Both the position numbers and the translations under genes were made by a program. The notes below the pieces were generated by a model, which was given only the letters and a program-made list of their open reading frames with translations, made no database searches and was not told the DNA's origin. A stretch of 61,085 nucleotides of DNA from Bacteroidales bacterium UBA3684 (GTDB taxonomy: Bacteria; Bacteroidota; Bacteroidia; Bacteroidales; P3), in NCBI GenBank assembly GCA_002372855.1, contig DFIZ01000048.1, positions 1 through 61,085 on the forward strand. Reading direction: 5' to 3'. Positions 42,313 through 52,164 of this stretch are shown piece after piece (positions within the stretch are counted from its first letter, which is position 1; every line of letters begins with the position of its first letter).

Positions 42313-42522
42313 TCACGGTTCTATCCGGTTGTCCTCCGGGGCGGCGATCCAGACGATGAGGTAGGCCCAGAAGCCGATGAAACCGAAGAAGATGGATATC
42401 AGGAAGAGTATGCGGACCACGGTGGGGTCGATGTTGAGGTATTTGGCGATGCCGCCGCAAACACCGGCGATGCGGCGATCGGCGGTGCTGCGGGTGAGGC
42501 GGCGGTAGCTGTTGTTTTCCAT
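42313..42522 (-). CDS. PspC-domain membrane protein
   Basis: The 69-residue product has the PspC signature RRIAGVCGGIAKYLNIDPTVVRI followed by a hydrophobic hairpin (LFLISIFFGFIGFWAYLIVWI). PspC domains occur in phage-shock or envelope-stress proteins; in this small form the role is unclear. It begins 35 bases after the M3 peptidase stop and is followed by the transposase after two bases. Confidence 0.85.
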   Translation of the reverse strand: MENNSYRRLTRSTADRRIAGVCGGIAKYLNIDPTVVRILFLISIFFGFIGFWAYLIVWIAAPEDNRIEP

Positions 42523-42557
42523 TGGTCTTGTTTTTTTTAACGACAACCGAGGTTTGG

Positions 42558-44582
42558 CTATTGGATAAAACCCTTGCGCTTGAGCAGGGCGTTGGCACTG
42601 GGGTCTTTGCCGCGGAAGGCGCGGTAGAGGTCCATGGGTTCGACGGTGTTGCCGCTCTCGAGGAGGTGGCGGAAGCGCTTGGCGAGTTCGGGGTTGAAAA
42701 GGTCGCCGCTCTCGGCGAAGGCCTCGAAGGCGTCGGCGTCGAGGATGGCCGTCCAGGTGTAGGAGTAGTAGCCAGCGTCGTAGCCGGTGGTGAAGATGTG
42801 CTGGAAGTAGGGGCTGCGGTAGCGGCTGATGATTTCGGGGATGAGGCCGATGTTCTTCATGTGCTCCTCTTCGAAGGCTATGGGGTCGATGTGCTGTTTC
42901 TGCTTGATGGAGTAGTAGTCCATGTCGAGGAGGCTGGCGGCGAGGAGCTCGGTGGTGATGAAGCCCTGGCCGTAGGTCTGGGCGGCGGCGATTTTCTGGA
43001 TGAGGGCGTCGGGGATGGCCTCGCCGGTCTGGTAGTGGCGGGCGTACATCTTCATCACCTGGGGGTGGCGGCACCAGTTCTCCATGACCTGGGAGGGCAG
43101 CTCGACGAAGTCGCGCGGCACGTTGGTACCGGCCAGGGAGGGATAGGTGCAGTTGGAGAGGAGGCCGTGGAGGGCGTGGCCGAACTCGTGGAAGAGGGTC
43201 TCGCTCTCGTCGAAGTTGAGCAGCGCGGGGCGGTCGGCGGTGGGCTTGGTGAAGTTGCAGACCACCTGGATGATGGGCATGACGTTGCGGCCGTCGAGGG
43301 TGCGGTGCTGTCCGCGGAACTCGGTCATCCAGGCGCCGCTGCGCTTGGAGGCGCGGGGGTGGAAGTCCATGTAGAGGATGCCGACGGTGCTGTCGCCCTG
43401 GCGCACCTCGAAGCAGCGGGCTTCCTTGTCATAGGTGGGCAGGTCGGTGCGCTCGGTGAAGGTCAGGCCATAGAGGCGGTTGGCCACCATGAAAGCGCCT
43501 TCGCGGACGCTGTCGAGGGCGAAATAGGGGCGCACCTCGGCGTCGTCGATGGCGTACTTCTCGGCACGATACTTCTCGGAGTAGTAGCGCCAGTCCCAAG
43601 GCTGGAGTTTGGCGCCGGGCTCGTCCTGCGAGAGCATCTTCTGGTAGAGGTCGCGCTCCTGTTTGGCAGTGTTGAGGGCGGGCGTCCAGATGTCCATCAG
43701 GCAGCGGTAGACGTTGGCCGGGGTCTTGGCGAGGCAGTCGTCGAGGACGTAGTCGGCATGGGTGGGGAAGCCGAGGATGTTGGCGCGTTCGAGGCGGAGG
43801 TTGACGAGGGTGTCAATGATTTTGGTGTTGTCGAACTTGCCGCCCTGGCAGCGGTCGGCATAGGCGTGCCACACCTCCTCGCGGAGGGCGCGGTCGGGGC
43901 AGGACTGCATGAAGGGTTCCCAGGTGGGAACGTCGAGGGTGACGGTGTCGCCGTTGGGGAGGACCTTCTTGTAGTCGTTGGTGGCCTTGAGCACATTCTG
44001 CGCGAAGCGGAGGGTGAGGGAGGCTATCTGCTCGTTGAGTTCGCGGAAGCGGGGCTGCTGGGCCTCGGGCACATTGGCGCCGGCGCGGACGAAGCCGTTG
44101 TAGGTCTCGGTGAGGAGGCGAAGCTGTTCGGGGTTGAGGCCGAGAGTCTCGCGCTGGTCGTAGACGGTCTTGATGCGGGCGAAGAGTTTCTGGTTGAGGG
44201 CGATGTCGTCGTCGTGGGCCGAGAGGAGCGGGGTCACGGCCTCGGCGATGGAGTCCATCTCGGGGCTGTTCTCGCACTCGCTGAGGTTGAAGAAGACGCC
44301 GCTGACGTCCTTGAGGAGCTGTCCGCTGTACTCGTAGGCGAGGATGGTGTTTTCAAAGGTCGGGGCTTCAGAGTTGCCGGTGATGGCGTCGATTTCGGCC
44401 TTCTGGCGGGCCATACCCTCTTGGAAGGCAGGCATGTAGTGTTCGGTCTTGATGCGGGAAAAGTCGGGAATTTCGTAGGGTGTGTTCCACGCGGAGAAGA
44501 AGGGATTTTCCATGTTGTTCTGATTTTTGCATCCGGCGACCAGCATTGTGGCCGCGGCAGCGATAAGTAATGTGCGTTTCAT
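42558..44582 (-). CDS. M3-family oligopeptidase (Dcp-like) lipoprotein
   Basis: A lipobox (LVAGC) ends the signal peptide, so this is likely a periplasmic or outer-membrane-anchored peptidase. The zinc motif HEFGHALHGLLS is at about residues 465-476, preceded by LNFDESETLFHEFGH. The large helical N-terminal region (LNEQIASLTLRFAQNVLKAT) and the SGAWMTEF and NFTKP segments are typical of dipeptidyl carboxypeptidase Dcp. At 674 residues the length fits. It follows the thioredoxin-fold gene by 11 bases. Confidence 0.92.
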   Translation of the reverse strand: MKRTLLIAAAATMLVAGCKNQNNMENPFFSAWNTPYEIPDFSRIKTEHYMPAFQEGMARQKAEIDAITGNSEAPTFENTILAYEYSGQLLKDVSGVFFNLSECENSPEMDSIAEAVTPLLSAHDDDIALNQKLFARIKTVYDQRETLGLNPEQLRLLTETYNGFVRAGANVPEAQQPRFRELNEQIASLTLRFAQNVLKATNDYKKVLPNGDTVTLDVPTWEPFMQSCPDRALREEVWHAYADRCQGGKFDNTKIIDTLVNLRLERANILGFPTHADYVLDDCLAKTPANVYRCLMDIWTPALNTAKQERDLYQKMLSQDEPGAKLQPWDWRYYSEKYRAEKYAIDDAEVRPYFALDSVREGAFMVANRLYGLTFTERTDLPTYDKEARCFEVRQGDSTVGILYMDFHPRASKRSGAWMTEFRGQHRTLDGRNVMPIIQVVCNFTKPTADRPALLNFDESETLFHEFGHALHGLLSNCTYPSLAGTNVPRDFVELPSQVMENWCRHPQVMKMYARHYQTGEAIPDALIQKIAAAQTYGQGFITTELLAASLLDMDYYSIKQKQHIDPIAFEEEHMKNIGLIPEIISRYRSPYFQHIFTTGYDAGYYSYTWTAILDADAFEAFAESGDLFNPELAKRFRHLLESGNTVEPMDLYRAFRGKDPSANALLKRKGFIQ

Positions 44583-44593
44583 ATTAATATATT

Positions 44594-46009
44594 TTATTCA
44601 TTATTCTTTATGATGGCTTGTAGGACCGCCTCGAGGATTTCGGCGCTGAGCTTCTTGGCGACGAACTTGTGGTCGCGGTTGTCGATGAGGTAGATTTGGG
44701 GTGTGGTGGTGATGTCGTAGACCTCGCGCCAGTCGACATTGGCTTCGCCGCCGCTGAGGTCGATCCAATAGGGGTGCGACATGTGGTGTTCGGCGAGGAA
44801 GGACTTCCACTTGACGATGGTTTGGTCGTCGGGCTCGGTGAGGATGGCGAAGGCGCTGAGGCCGATGGAGTCGACGTAGCGCTCGAAGACCTTGTACACC
44901 GCAGGGATAATGTCGCGGCAGTGGCCGCAGGTGGGGCTCCAGAAGAGGAGCAACGTGTAGCGGCCCGGCATGTGGTGGAGCGAAGCGGCACGGTGGTTGG
45001 TGTCGAAGAGGACAAGCTCGGGGGCCACCTTGCCCACCAGAAGGCGGTCCCACTTGGTGGCGCGCTCGATCTGTTCGTCGATGACCGAGGGTTCGAGGCC
45101 GGTGACCTCGCCGGTGGCGAAATAGCGCTGCACGAGGTGGACATAGACCTCGTCGTAGACCATCACCTTGCTCTGGAGGAAATGGTTGGTCATGTTGAGG
45201 ATGAGCCAGCGGTAGACGTTGGGGGCGGGTTTGGAGCGGTCGATCATGCTGTCGAGCAGCGGGCAGATCATGTCCGGCGGCATGCGGTTCATGCGCTTGT
45301 CGACATACTCCATCACGCGGTCGTAGAAGACCTCCTTGGGGGTGCGGAGGATGAAGGGGTCGTCGAGAGGCATGTTGTCGAAATAATGATCCATCAGCCA
45401 CTCGTAGCGCTCGCGGTCGGACAGGGGCTCGCCATTGGTGCCGAAGCGTGGGACGTCGACATCCTTGGTTGCCATCATCATACGCGAGAGCATGCATTCG
45501 GGGTAGCGGTTGATGAATTCGAGACGGACACTGTCGAGCCGCAGCCGTTGGGCCGGGACATAGACATCGTGGAACTCGGCGGAGTCCATGGTCTTGCTGG
45601 CGGAGACCATGTCCTGGAAGAGCGATTCGTTGGCACGGTTGAAATTGAAGAACACCTCGTTCTCGCGGGAACCCTTGGAGGACATGCCGAGTTTCCAGTT
45701 TTCGTTGTCGGTGCGGAGGGTGAAATTCTGCTTTTCATGATAGACGACGAACTCCACGAAGCGGTCGGTGTTGTTGGTGACATAGTAGAGGCCGGGCTCG
45801 AGTTCCTCGTCTCCCTCGAAGACGAACTTGCCTTTGCCGTTGTTGTAGGCTGTGTCGGAGAAGAACTTGTACTGGGCAAGGTAGAAACCCATGTAGAGCA
45901 CGGAGTCTTTGTTGCCCTCGGCCACGAAGGTGATTTTGTAGCCAGGTTTGGCGGCCACGGAGAGCAGTGGCAGAAGCGCCAGGAGAATGGTGAATGCGTA
46001 TTTTTTCAT
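44594..46009 (-). CDS. Thioredoxin-fold (TlpA-like) envelope protein
   Basis: A signal peptide (MKKYAFTILLALLPLLSVAA) precedes an N-terminal beta domain (YKITFVAEGNKDSVLYMGFY), a long helical middle, and a C-terminal thioredoxin domain with CGHC in LLLFWSPTCGHCRDIIPA (about residues 350-367). The layout is that of DUF5106/TlpA-like reductases of Bacteroidota, which act in periplasmic disulfide exchange. There is no lipobox. It lies 22 bases after mnmE and 11 before the M3 peptidase. Confidence 0.87.
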   Translation of the reverse strand: MKKYAFTILLALLPLLSVAAKPGYKITFVAEGNKDSVLYMGFYLAQYKFFSDTAYNNGKGKFVFEGDEELEPGLYYVTNNTDRFVEFVVYHEKQNFTLRTDNENWKLGMSSKGSRENEVFFNFNRANESLFQDMVSASKTMDSAEFHDVYVPAQRLRLDSVRLEFINRYPECMLSRMMMATKDVDVPRFGTNGEPLSDRERYEWLMDHYFDNMPLDDPFILRTPKEVFYDRVMEYVDKRMNRMPPDMICPLLDSMIDRSKPAPNVYRWLILNMTNHFLQSKVMVYDEVYVHLVQRYFATGEVTGLEPSVIDEQIERATKWDRLLVGKVAPELVLFDTNHRAASLHHMPGRYTLLLFWSPTCGHCRDIIPAVYKVFERYVDSIGLSAFAILTEPDDQTIVKWKSFLAEHHMSHPYWIDLSGGEANVDWREVYDITTTPQIYLIDNRDHKFVAKKLSAEILEAVLQAIIKNNE

Positions 46010-46031
46010 ATCTTTCTTTGTTTGTATTCAA

Positions 46032-47348
46032 TTATTTACCGATGCAGAAACGGGAGAAAATGTTCGTTAACAATTCGTCGGAAGAGACCTCGCCGGTGAT
46101 GGTGCCCAGGTGGTAGAGCGCGTCGCGAAGGTCGACCGCGACAAGGTCGGAGGGTATTGCTTCGTCGAGGGCACGGGAGGCTGCGGCGAGGGCTTTCGCC
46201 ACATGGAGCAGGGCCCCATAGTGGCGCTCGTTGGAAAGAAGCGGGGCGTCGCCAGAGAGTCGGGGCTGATACCGCTCGACAAGCATGGCCTCCAACTGGG
46301 CAATTCCCTCCTTCGTCTTGGCGGAGAGATTTACCGTCGGCGATGGCACAGAGGCGGCGACAGACAGGTCGGACTTGTTGTTTACATAAATCACCTGCTT
46401 GCTCTCGAGGTCGACATCGGGCGCCTGCCAAGGGGTAGTGGCGTCGTGGACGTAGAGCACCACCTCGGCGTCGGCCACGGCCTTGCGGCTGCGCTCGACC
46501 CCCATAGCCTCTATGGCGTCGCTGCTGCTGCGGAGGCCGGCGGTGTCGATGAAACGGAAGGTGATGCCGTCGAGGGTCAACGTTTCCTCAATAGTGTCGC
46601 GCGTGGTGCCGGGGATGTCGCTTACCAGGGCGCGGTCGTCGTCGAGAAGGGCATTGAGAAGAGAGGACTTGCCCGCATTGGGGCGGCCAACGATGGCTAC
46701 AGGGATGCCCCGTTTGAGGGTATTGCCGAGAGAGAAGGAGGCCATGAGCCGTTCCACCTCGGCGGCCAGTTCACAGAGTGTCTGGCGCAATTGGGAACGG
46801 TCGGCAAACTCGACATCCTCCTGGCTGAAGTCCAGCTCCAGCTCGAGCAGCGCGGTGAGGTCGAGCAACCGCTTGCGCAAGTCGTTCAGCTTGCGGGCAT
46901 AGCCTCCGCGCAGCTGGCTGACGGCCAGGCGGTGCTGCACAGGGGTAACGGCATCGATGAGGTCGGCCACGGCTTCGGCTTGCGAAAGGTTGAGCTTGCC
47001 GCCGAGGAAAGCCCGCATGGTGAACTCGCCGGGTTCGGCCAAACGTGCGCCGTCGTCGAGCAGGGCCTGCACGATGGCCTGCTGTACATAGAGCGATCCA
47101 TGGCAGGAGATTTCGACCATTTCCTCGCCGGTGTAGCTGTGAGGCGCAGGGAACCATACCGCCAGCACCTCATCGATCAGGCTGCCACCGTCGGAGAAAC
47201 GTGCAAAGTGGGAATGGCGTGGCTCCAGCGCATCGACCGAGAGATGGCGCAAGGCCATCTCCCTGGCTTGCGGTCCGCTGAGACGTACCACCGCCACACC
47301 TCCCACCCCACGAGGGGTGGAAACCGCCACTATGGTATCACTTCCCAT
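46032..47348 (-). CDS. mnmE: tRNA modification GTPase MnmE
   Basis: MnmE with MnmG forms the 5-carboxymethylaminomethyl group on wobble uridine. The N-terminal folate-binding domain shows TIVAVSTPRGVGGVAVVRLSG and GEFTMRAFLGGKLNLSQAEA. The G domain has GRPNAGKSSLLN (G1, about 220), TTRD (G2), DTAG (G3) and NKSD (G4). It ends in the essential FCIGK motif. Length 438 is normal. The start overlaps the upstream membrane-protein gene by 11 bases, suggesting coupling. Confidence 0.96.
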   Translation of the reverse strand: MGSDTIVAVSTPRGVGGVAVVRLSGPQAREMALRHLSVDALEPRHSHFARFSDGGSLIDEVLAVWFPAPHSYTGEEMVEISCHGSLYVQQAIVQALLDDGARLAEPGEFTMRAFLGGKLNLSQAEAVADLIDAVTPVQHRLAVSQLRGGYARKLNDLRKRLLDLTALLELELDFSQEDVEFADRSQLRQTLCELAAEVERLMASFSLGNTLKRGIPVAIVGRPNAGKSSLLNALLDDDRALVSDIPGTTRDTIEETLTLDGITFRFIDTAGLRSSSDAIEAMGVERSRKAVADAEVVLYVHDATTPWQAPDVDLESKQVIYVNNKSDLSVAASVPSPTVNLSAKTKEGIAQLEAMLVERYQPRLSGDAPLLSNERHYGALLHVAKALAAASRALDEAIPSDLVAVDLRDALYHLGTITGEVSSDELLTNIFSRFCIGK

Positions 47349-47838
47349 CCTTCTGTTCAGCCATATATTGGTCGCCGTAAAGCGAGGTCATTTCTTCGTC
47401 CGTAAGCCCGAGGTCGACTTTCACCTTATAGATATTGGGGTAGGCAAGGATGAGCATCAGCACGGTCACCATGGCCAGCATCAGAAGCACATTCTGGCTG
47501 GAGACCACCGTCATTGCACAGAGGATGACCACCACGGCCAAAATGGAGAGGTAGAGCGAACGGATGTAATTGGCATACCCCGTCAGCTTGGCTTCGAGGC
47601 TTTCTGTCTGGCGCAGGCGGGGGACCTGCTTGCGGATGACCAACAGTGCCATGCTCAGCGACAGCACGGCAAGAACGCTACCCGCCACCAGCATCCAGCG
47701 GTTGACATAGTCGCTCTGCATCGGGAAACGCCAGGGGCTGGCATAGAGGAACAGCGAGGCCAGAATGACCACAGCCGCCGAGCCCCAAAGACCCAGCTGG
47801 GCGCTGTGTTTTATTTTGTCGGTTTCTTTTTTATACAT
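47338..47838 (-). CDS. Four-helix inner-membrane protein, function unknown
   Basis: The 166-residue protein has four hydrophobic segments: LWGSAAVVILASLFLYAS, WMLVAGSVLAVLSLSMALLVI, LYLSILAVVVILCAMTVV and VLLMLAMVTVLMLILAYP. The C-terminus is a charged tail with GLTDEEMTSLYG. I do not recognise a named family. It lies between uvrA and mnmE with an 11-base overlap into mnmE and 8 bases from uvrA. Confidence 0.8.
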   Translation of the reverse strand: MYKKETDKIKHSAQLGLWGSAAVVILASLFLYASPWRFPMQSDYVNRWMLVAGSVLAVLSLSMALLVIRKQVPRLRQTESLEAKLTGYANYIRSLYLSILAVVVILCAMTVVSSQNVLLMLAMVTVLMLILAYPNIYKVKVDLGLTDEEMTSLYGDQYMAEQKDGK

Positions 47839-47846
47839 TGTTTTAT

Positions 47847-50648
47847 CTATAGTTTAAGATACTTTGCGGTATAGGACTGTTTGCATTTGACGAGGTCTTC
47901 CGGAGTGCCTGCAAAGACCACGTTGCCGCCCTTGTCGCCACCTTCGGGTCCCATGTCTATCACCCAGTCGGCCACCTTGATAATGTCGTGGTGGTGTTCG
48001 ATGACGACGATACTGTGGCCCCTCTCGATGAGACGGGAAAAGGCGGTCAGCAATTTCTGAATGTCATGAAAATGCAGACCTGTCGACGGTTCGTCGAAGA
48101 TGAATAGCATCGGTTTTTCGGCCTCACCCTTCACCAAATAGGATGCCAGTTTGATGCGCTGGCATTCGCCACCCGAGAGCGAGCTGGACGACTGGCCAAG
48201 CTTTAGGTATCCCAATCCGACGTCCTGCAACGGAGTGAGGCGCGTATGGATGGAGCGTGTTTCGTCGCTATCGAAGAATTCCACCGCCTGATCCACGGTC
48301 ATCTCCAGCACCTCGCTGATGTTTTTGCCTTTATACAGAACCTCCAAGGCCTCATCCTTGTACCGGCTCCCGTGGCACTCTTCGCACAGCAGGTGCACAT
48401 CGCTCATAAACTGCATGCTGACGGTCACATATCCTTCTCCCTGGCACTCCTCGCAACGGCCGCCTTCCACGTTGAACGAGAAGAAGCCGCTCTTGTAGCC
48501 GCGTGTCTTCGCCAACGGTTGGCGGGCGTAGAGGTTGCGCACCTCGTCGAAGACTTTCATATACGTTGCCGGATTGCTGCGCGACGAGCGGCCGATGGGG
48601 TTCTGGTCCACCATTTCCACCGCAGCGATACGGCGCACATCGCCATCCATGGCCATGCAGTCGCCCACATAGTCCGCGGCACCGTCGAAACGATGCTGCA
48701 GCACATCGTAGAGCACCCTGCGCACCAGGCTCGTCTTGCCCGAGCCGGACACTCCCGTCACCACCGTCAGCACTCCCAACGGGATATCCACATCGACATG
48801 CTTCAGGTTGTTGCAATAGGCGCCATGGATGGATATCCTGTCGCGCCACGGGCGACGGCTCTCCGGCACGTCGATACGCTTCTTGCCCGTAAGGTAGTCT
48901 GCCGTCAGCGAGTTCTTGGCCTTCGCCAGACCCTTCGGTGCCCCGGCATAGACCACCTCGCCCCCCAGCCTTCCAGCTCCGGGGCCGATGTCGATCAGCC
49001 AGTCGGCCGAACGGATAATGTCCTCGTCGTGTTCCACCACAATGACGGTATTGCCAAGGTCGCGAAGCTTCTTCAAAACGTTGATAAGCTGACCCGTATC
49101 TCGCGAGTGAAGGCCTATCGACGGCTCGTCCAGAATATACATCGACCCCACAAGCGAGCTGCCCAGCGAGGTGGCCAGATTGATTCGCTGGCTCTCGCCG
49201 CCGCTGAGGCTGTTGCTGGCGCGGTTCAACGTCAGGTAGCCCAGTCCGACATCCATCAGATAGCCCAACCTGTTCTTGATTTCGGTAATCAGGCGCGTCG
49301 TCATTTCCACCTCGTGGGGACGCAGACGCTGCTCAATGCCGGCGAACCATTCCGTAAGGCTCGACACCGGCATTTCCACCAACTCGCTGATGCTCTTTCC
49401 GTCAATCTTCACATAGTCGGCATCTTTTCTTAACCTTCTCCCCTTGCAGTCGGGACAGACGGTCTTTCCCCTGTATCGCGCCAACATGACTCGATACTGT
49501 ATCTTATAGCTCTGGCTCTCGACCCACTTGAAGAATCCATCGATTCCTTCCCATACCCCGTCGCCATGCCACAGGATGTTCTTCTGCTCTTCGGTGAGTT
49601 GGAAATAGGGGGTGTGTATCGGGAAATCAATCACCGCCGCGTGGCGGATAAACTCCCTCTTCACCTCCTGCATCTTGTCCCCGTTCCAGCACACCACGGC
49701 GTTCTCATATATACTCTTGCTCTTGTTCGGCACCACCATATTTTCGTCGATGCCGATGACACTGCCGTATCCCTGGCAGGTGGGACAGGCACCGTATGGG
49801 TTGTTGAAGGAGAAGAAGTTGGGATTGGGTTTCTCGAAGGTGATGCCGTCGGCCTCGAACCGGTTCGAAAACTCGCTGAACTTACCTCCGACCACTCCCA
49901 CCACGCAGGCTCCCCTACCCTCGAAGAATGCGCTCTGCACGCTCTCCCCCACCCTCGCAGCCTGCTCGTCGTCGCCGGCATGCACCTCTATGCGGTCCAC
50001 CACCAGCTGACAATCCTCAGGTTCACCCTTCTCCACTTTCCATTCCCCACTTTCCAGCCAGTCCTCAATCTTCACAATCGTTCCCTTTACCATCACCCTC
50101 ACGTATCCTTCCTGCTTCAGTATCTCCAACTGGCTCCTCAGCGGACGTTCTTTCGTCCCCGCCAGCGGTGCCATTATCAGCACCTTCTCGCCCTCATTCT
50201 GCTGCAGCACATAGTCCACCACATCGCTCACCGAATGCCTCTTCACTTCGCAACCGGACACTGGCGAGTATGTCCGGCCAATCCTGGCAAACAACAGCTT
50301 CAGGTATTCATATATCTCAGTGCTCGTGCCCACCGTCGAGCGGGGGTTCGACGTGTTCACTTTCTGTTCGATAGCCACGGCCGGTGCCAGTCCGTGGATA
50401 TAGTCCACTTCCGGCTTTGTCATCCTGCCCAGGAACTGCCTGGCATAGGAGCTCATACTCTCCACGTATCGCCGCTGCCCCTCGGCAAACAATGTGTCGA
50501 AGGCCAGACTTGATTTGCCGCTGCCACTCAATCCCGTGATCACCACAAGCTTCCCTTGCGGTATCGTCACATCAATATTCTTCAGGTTGTTCGCCCGTGC
50601 TCCTTTGATAAATATATCCACTTCTCGTTGCTTAATTACATTTTTCAA
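47847..50648 (-). CDS. uvrA: UvrABC excinuclease subunit A
   Basis: UvrA recognises damaged DNA with UvrB. Walker A motifs are GLSGSGKSS (about 32-40) and GVSGSGKTS (about 630). ABC signatures are LSGGESQR and LSGGECQR. Zinc-binding pairs CPTCQGYG...CPDCKGRR and CEECQGEG...CEECHG are intact, as is the QFLGRM motif. At 933 residues the length is typical. The start codon is TTG (no in-frame ATG), next to a short heptad run (50647-50666); GTG nine codons in is an alternative. An in-frame heptad array adds about 12 residues (SGEWKVEKGEPE, about 197-208) in the variable domain between Walker A and the first zinc pair. Confidence 0.95.
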   Translation of the reverse strand: MKNVIKQREVDIFIKGARANNLKNIDVTIPQGKLVVITGLSGSGKSSLAFDTLFAEGQRRYVESMSSYARQFLGRMTKPEVDYIHGLAPAVAIEQKVNTSNPRSTVGTSTEIYEYLKLLFARIGRTYSPVSGCEVKRHSVSDVVDYVLQQNEGEKVLIMAPLAGTKERPLRSQLEILKQEGYVRVMVKGTIVKIEDWLESGEWKVEKGEPEDCQLVVDRIEVHAGDDEQAARVGESVQSAFFEGRGACVVGVVGGKFSEFSNRFEADGITFEKPNPNFFSFNNPYGACPTCQGYGSVIGIDENMVVPNKSKSIYENAVVCWNGDKMQEVKREFIRHAAVIDFPIHTPYFQLTEEQKNILWHGDGVWEGIDGFFKWVESQSYKIQYRVMLARYRGKTVCPDCKGRRLRKDADYVKIDGKSISELVEMPVSSLTEWFAGIEQRLRPHEVEMTTRLITEIKNRLGYLMDVGLGYLTLNRASNSLSGGESQRINLATSLGSSLVGSMYILDEPSIGLHSRDTGQLINVLKKLRDLGNTVIVVEHDEDIIRSADWLIDIGPGAGRLGGEVVYAGAPKGLAKAKNSLTADYLTGKKRIDVPESRRPWRDRISIHGAYCNNLKHVDVDIPLGVLTVVTGVSGSGKTSLVRRVLYDVLQHRFDGAADYVGDCMAMDGDVRRIAAVEMVDQNPIGRSSRSNPATYMKVFDEVRNLYARQPLAKTRGYKSGFFSFNVEGGRCEECQGEGYVTVSMQFMSDVHLLCEECHGSRYKDEALEVLYKGKNISEVLEMTVDQAVEFFDSDETRSIHTRLTPLQDVGLGYLKLGQSSSSLSGGECQRIKLASYLVKGEAEKPMLFIFDEPSTGLHFHDIQKLLTAFSRLIERGHSIVVIEHHHDIIKVADWVIDMGPEGGDKGGNVVFAGTPEDLVKCKQSYTAKYLKL
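50024..50058. repeat. Heptad array inside uvrA
   Basis: Plus-strand units CCTTCTC, CACTTTC, CATTCCC, CACTTTC, CAGCCAG lie in frame and encode LESGEWKVEKGE on the minus strand. Confidence 0.8.
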
Positions 50649-50658
50649 TCACTCATCA

Positions 50659-52143
50659 CTACTCTATCTTCATCTCAACCATCCGGCTCTTGCTGCCGTC
50701 CAGCGTAAGCATTACAATATCGCCATTCTCTCTTTTGGCTGCCGACACCAGCGAGTGTTTCGTCTTCTGTTCCAACACCGTCTTCTTCACGTCGCCAGCG
50801 GCACTCACCGCATAGAGAACCAGATTGTTCTTGTCTCCCATCTCCAGCTCTTTGGCATCTTTGGCAATGTCATACGAGCCTGGATACTTCGGGTGCTCGC
50901 TCTTCACCAGACACACCGTGTCGCCCTTTGCGAAAAGGGCAATGTACAACTTGTCGTCCATATTCTTCTGCATGTCGTTGCGACGCACATTCCTTGTCCA
51001 CATCACGTTGCCGCTCTCGTCCATCGCCACCAGGTGAATTCCCTGGGTATAGTAGCTTGTCGACACCGTGCCGTTGGCATTCATGTAGTGCATCACATGC
51101 CTGTGACCCACGGCCAAAACGGCGCCATACGGCATGCGCACATACGCCAATGGCGACACCATGGGGGCCATCTGGCTGCGCTGCACCTTCTTGGTCTTTT
51201 TGTTGAGCAGTATGTTCATGTCCTCGTTCTGGAAGGGGTGCATGACGAATTTCGTCACACTCATCGAGTCCATGTCGAACGCCATGGACACCGTTCCTCC
51301 CACCATCCTGTCTTTCGGATTGCTGTCCCGGGGCGAGAACAAGCCGCCGCAAAGGACCTTCCGACCTACCACGTTCAGAATCTGCATGTCCTTGATTCTG
51401 TCGCAACTCATGGTCAGACCGTAGGTGTCGCCGCTCCGCGAGGTTATCACGTTGATGGTGATGCGCTCGCCGTCGCTGACCTCCTCATATCCAAGGGTAA
51501 TCATCTCGCCGTCGTTGCTCACGGCAATGCTGCTCGTCGTGCCGACACCATATTCCTTTCGCCATATCTGCTCCATGGTCTCGTCGAACATCAGTGCCTC
51601 GGCGGAATACTGGAGCTTCTTCGTCATCTGCAACAGCATCAGCACGCCCATATAGTCGCCGTTCTCGCTCACCGCACCCCACACATAGCTCCGGTCCGTC
51701 GGCGTTTTTTCGTATTGCAGCAGCGTGTCGATCTTGTTGTCCACCAGTTTCATACTGTCCAGCACCACACCCGCTCTCAGTATCAACACACTCTTCGTCT
51801 CGCTGCTGTCCACTAGCACCACGTCGGCAGTGCCGTCCACCAGTCTCGCCGTCACCACCTTGCACATGCGACTCATCGGCAGTTCCAGCCTGCCCAGCAC
51901 TCTCAGGTTACGATCCACTTCCACCACCTGCCAGTCGTCGCTTCTCACAAAGCTCTTCGGACCGTCCTCCGTGCGTGTCAGCCAACAGTCATGCTCTCCG
52001 TGGCGACCCAGGTACCAGGCGTTCTGCACCGACTCCTCGTCCATCCACTTGCCCGGTTCGCCCTTGGCGATGGTGATATTCTGCGCCGCAGCACCACTCC
52101 ATATCCCGCACACAACACTTATAATTGCTAAAAATCTCTTCAT
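50659..52143 (-). CDS. Secreted propeller-like protein of unknown function
   Basis: A signal peptide (MKRFLAIISVVCGIWSGAAA) is followed by about 470 residues of alternating short beta strands and polar turns, with repeats of the type VVLVDSSETKSVLIL, YVWGAVSENGDYMGVLML, SIAVSNDGEMITLGYE and GDIVMLTLDGSKSRMVEM. This pattern suggests a beta propeller, but no family motif is secure. No lipobox or T9SS sorting domain is seen. It sits between porX and uvrA on the same strand, 10 bases from uvrA and about 63 bases after porX. Confidence 0.75.
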   Translation of the reverse strand: MKRFLAIISVVCGIWSGAAAQNITIAKGEPGKWMDEESVQNAWYLGRHGEHDCWLTRTEDGPKSFVRSDDWQVVEVDRNLRVLGRLELPMSRMCKVVTARLVDGTADVVLVDSSETKSVLILRAGVVLDSMKLVDNKIDTLLQYEKTPTDRSYVWGAVSENGDYMGVLMLLQMTKKLQYSAEALMFDETMEQIWRKEYGVGTTSSIAVSNDGEMITLGYEEVSDGERITINVITSRSGDTYGLTMSCDRIKDMQILNVVGRKVLCGGLFSPRDSNPKDRMVGGTVSMAFDMDSMSVTKFVMHPFQNEDMNILLNKKTKKVQRSQMAPMVSPLAYVRMPYGAVLAVGHRHVMHYMNANGTVSTSYYTQGIHLVAMDESGNVMWTRNVRRNDMQKNMDDKLYIALFAKGDTVCLVKSEHPKYPGSYDIAKDAKELEMGDKNNLVLYAVSAAGDVKKTVLEQKTKHSLVSAAKRENGDIVMLTLDGSKSRMVEMKIE

Positions 52144-52164
52144 ATTGAAAACTGTTTATTTTAT

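Noticed and set aside
41831..42598. A 255-codon version of the transposase
   Set aside because: The upstream part is antisense-like, Pro/His/Arg-rich and overlaps pspC; the family starts at MANTYTQ.
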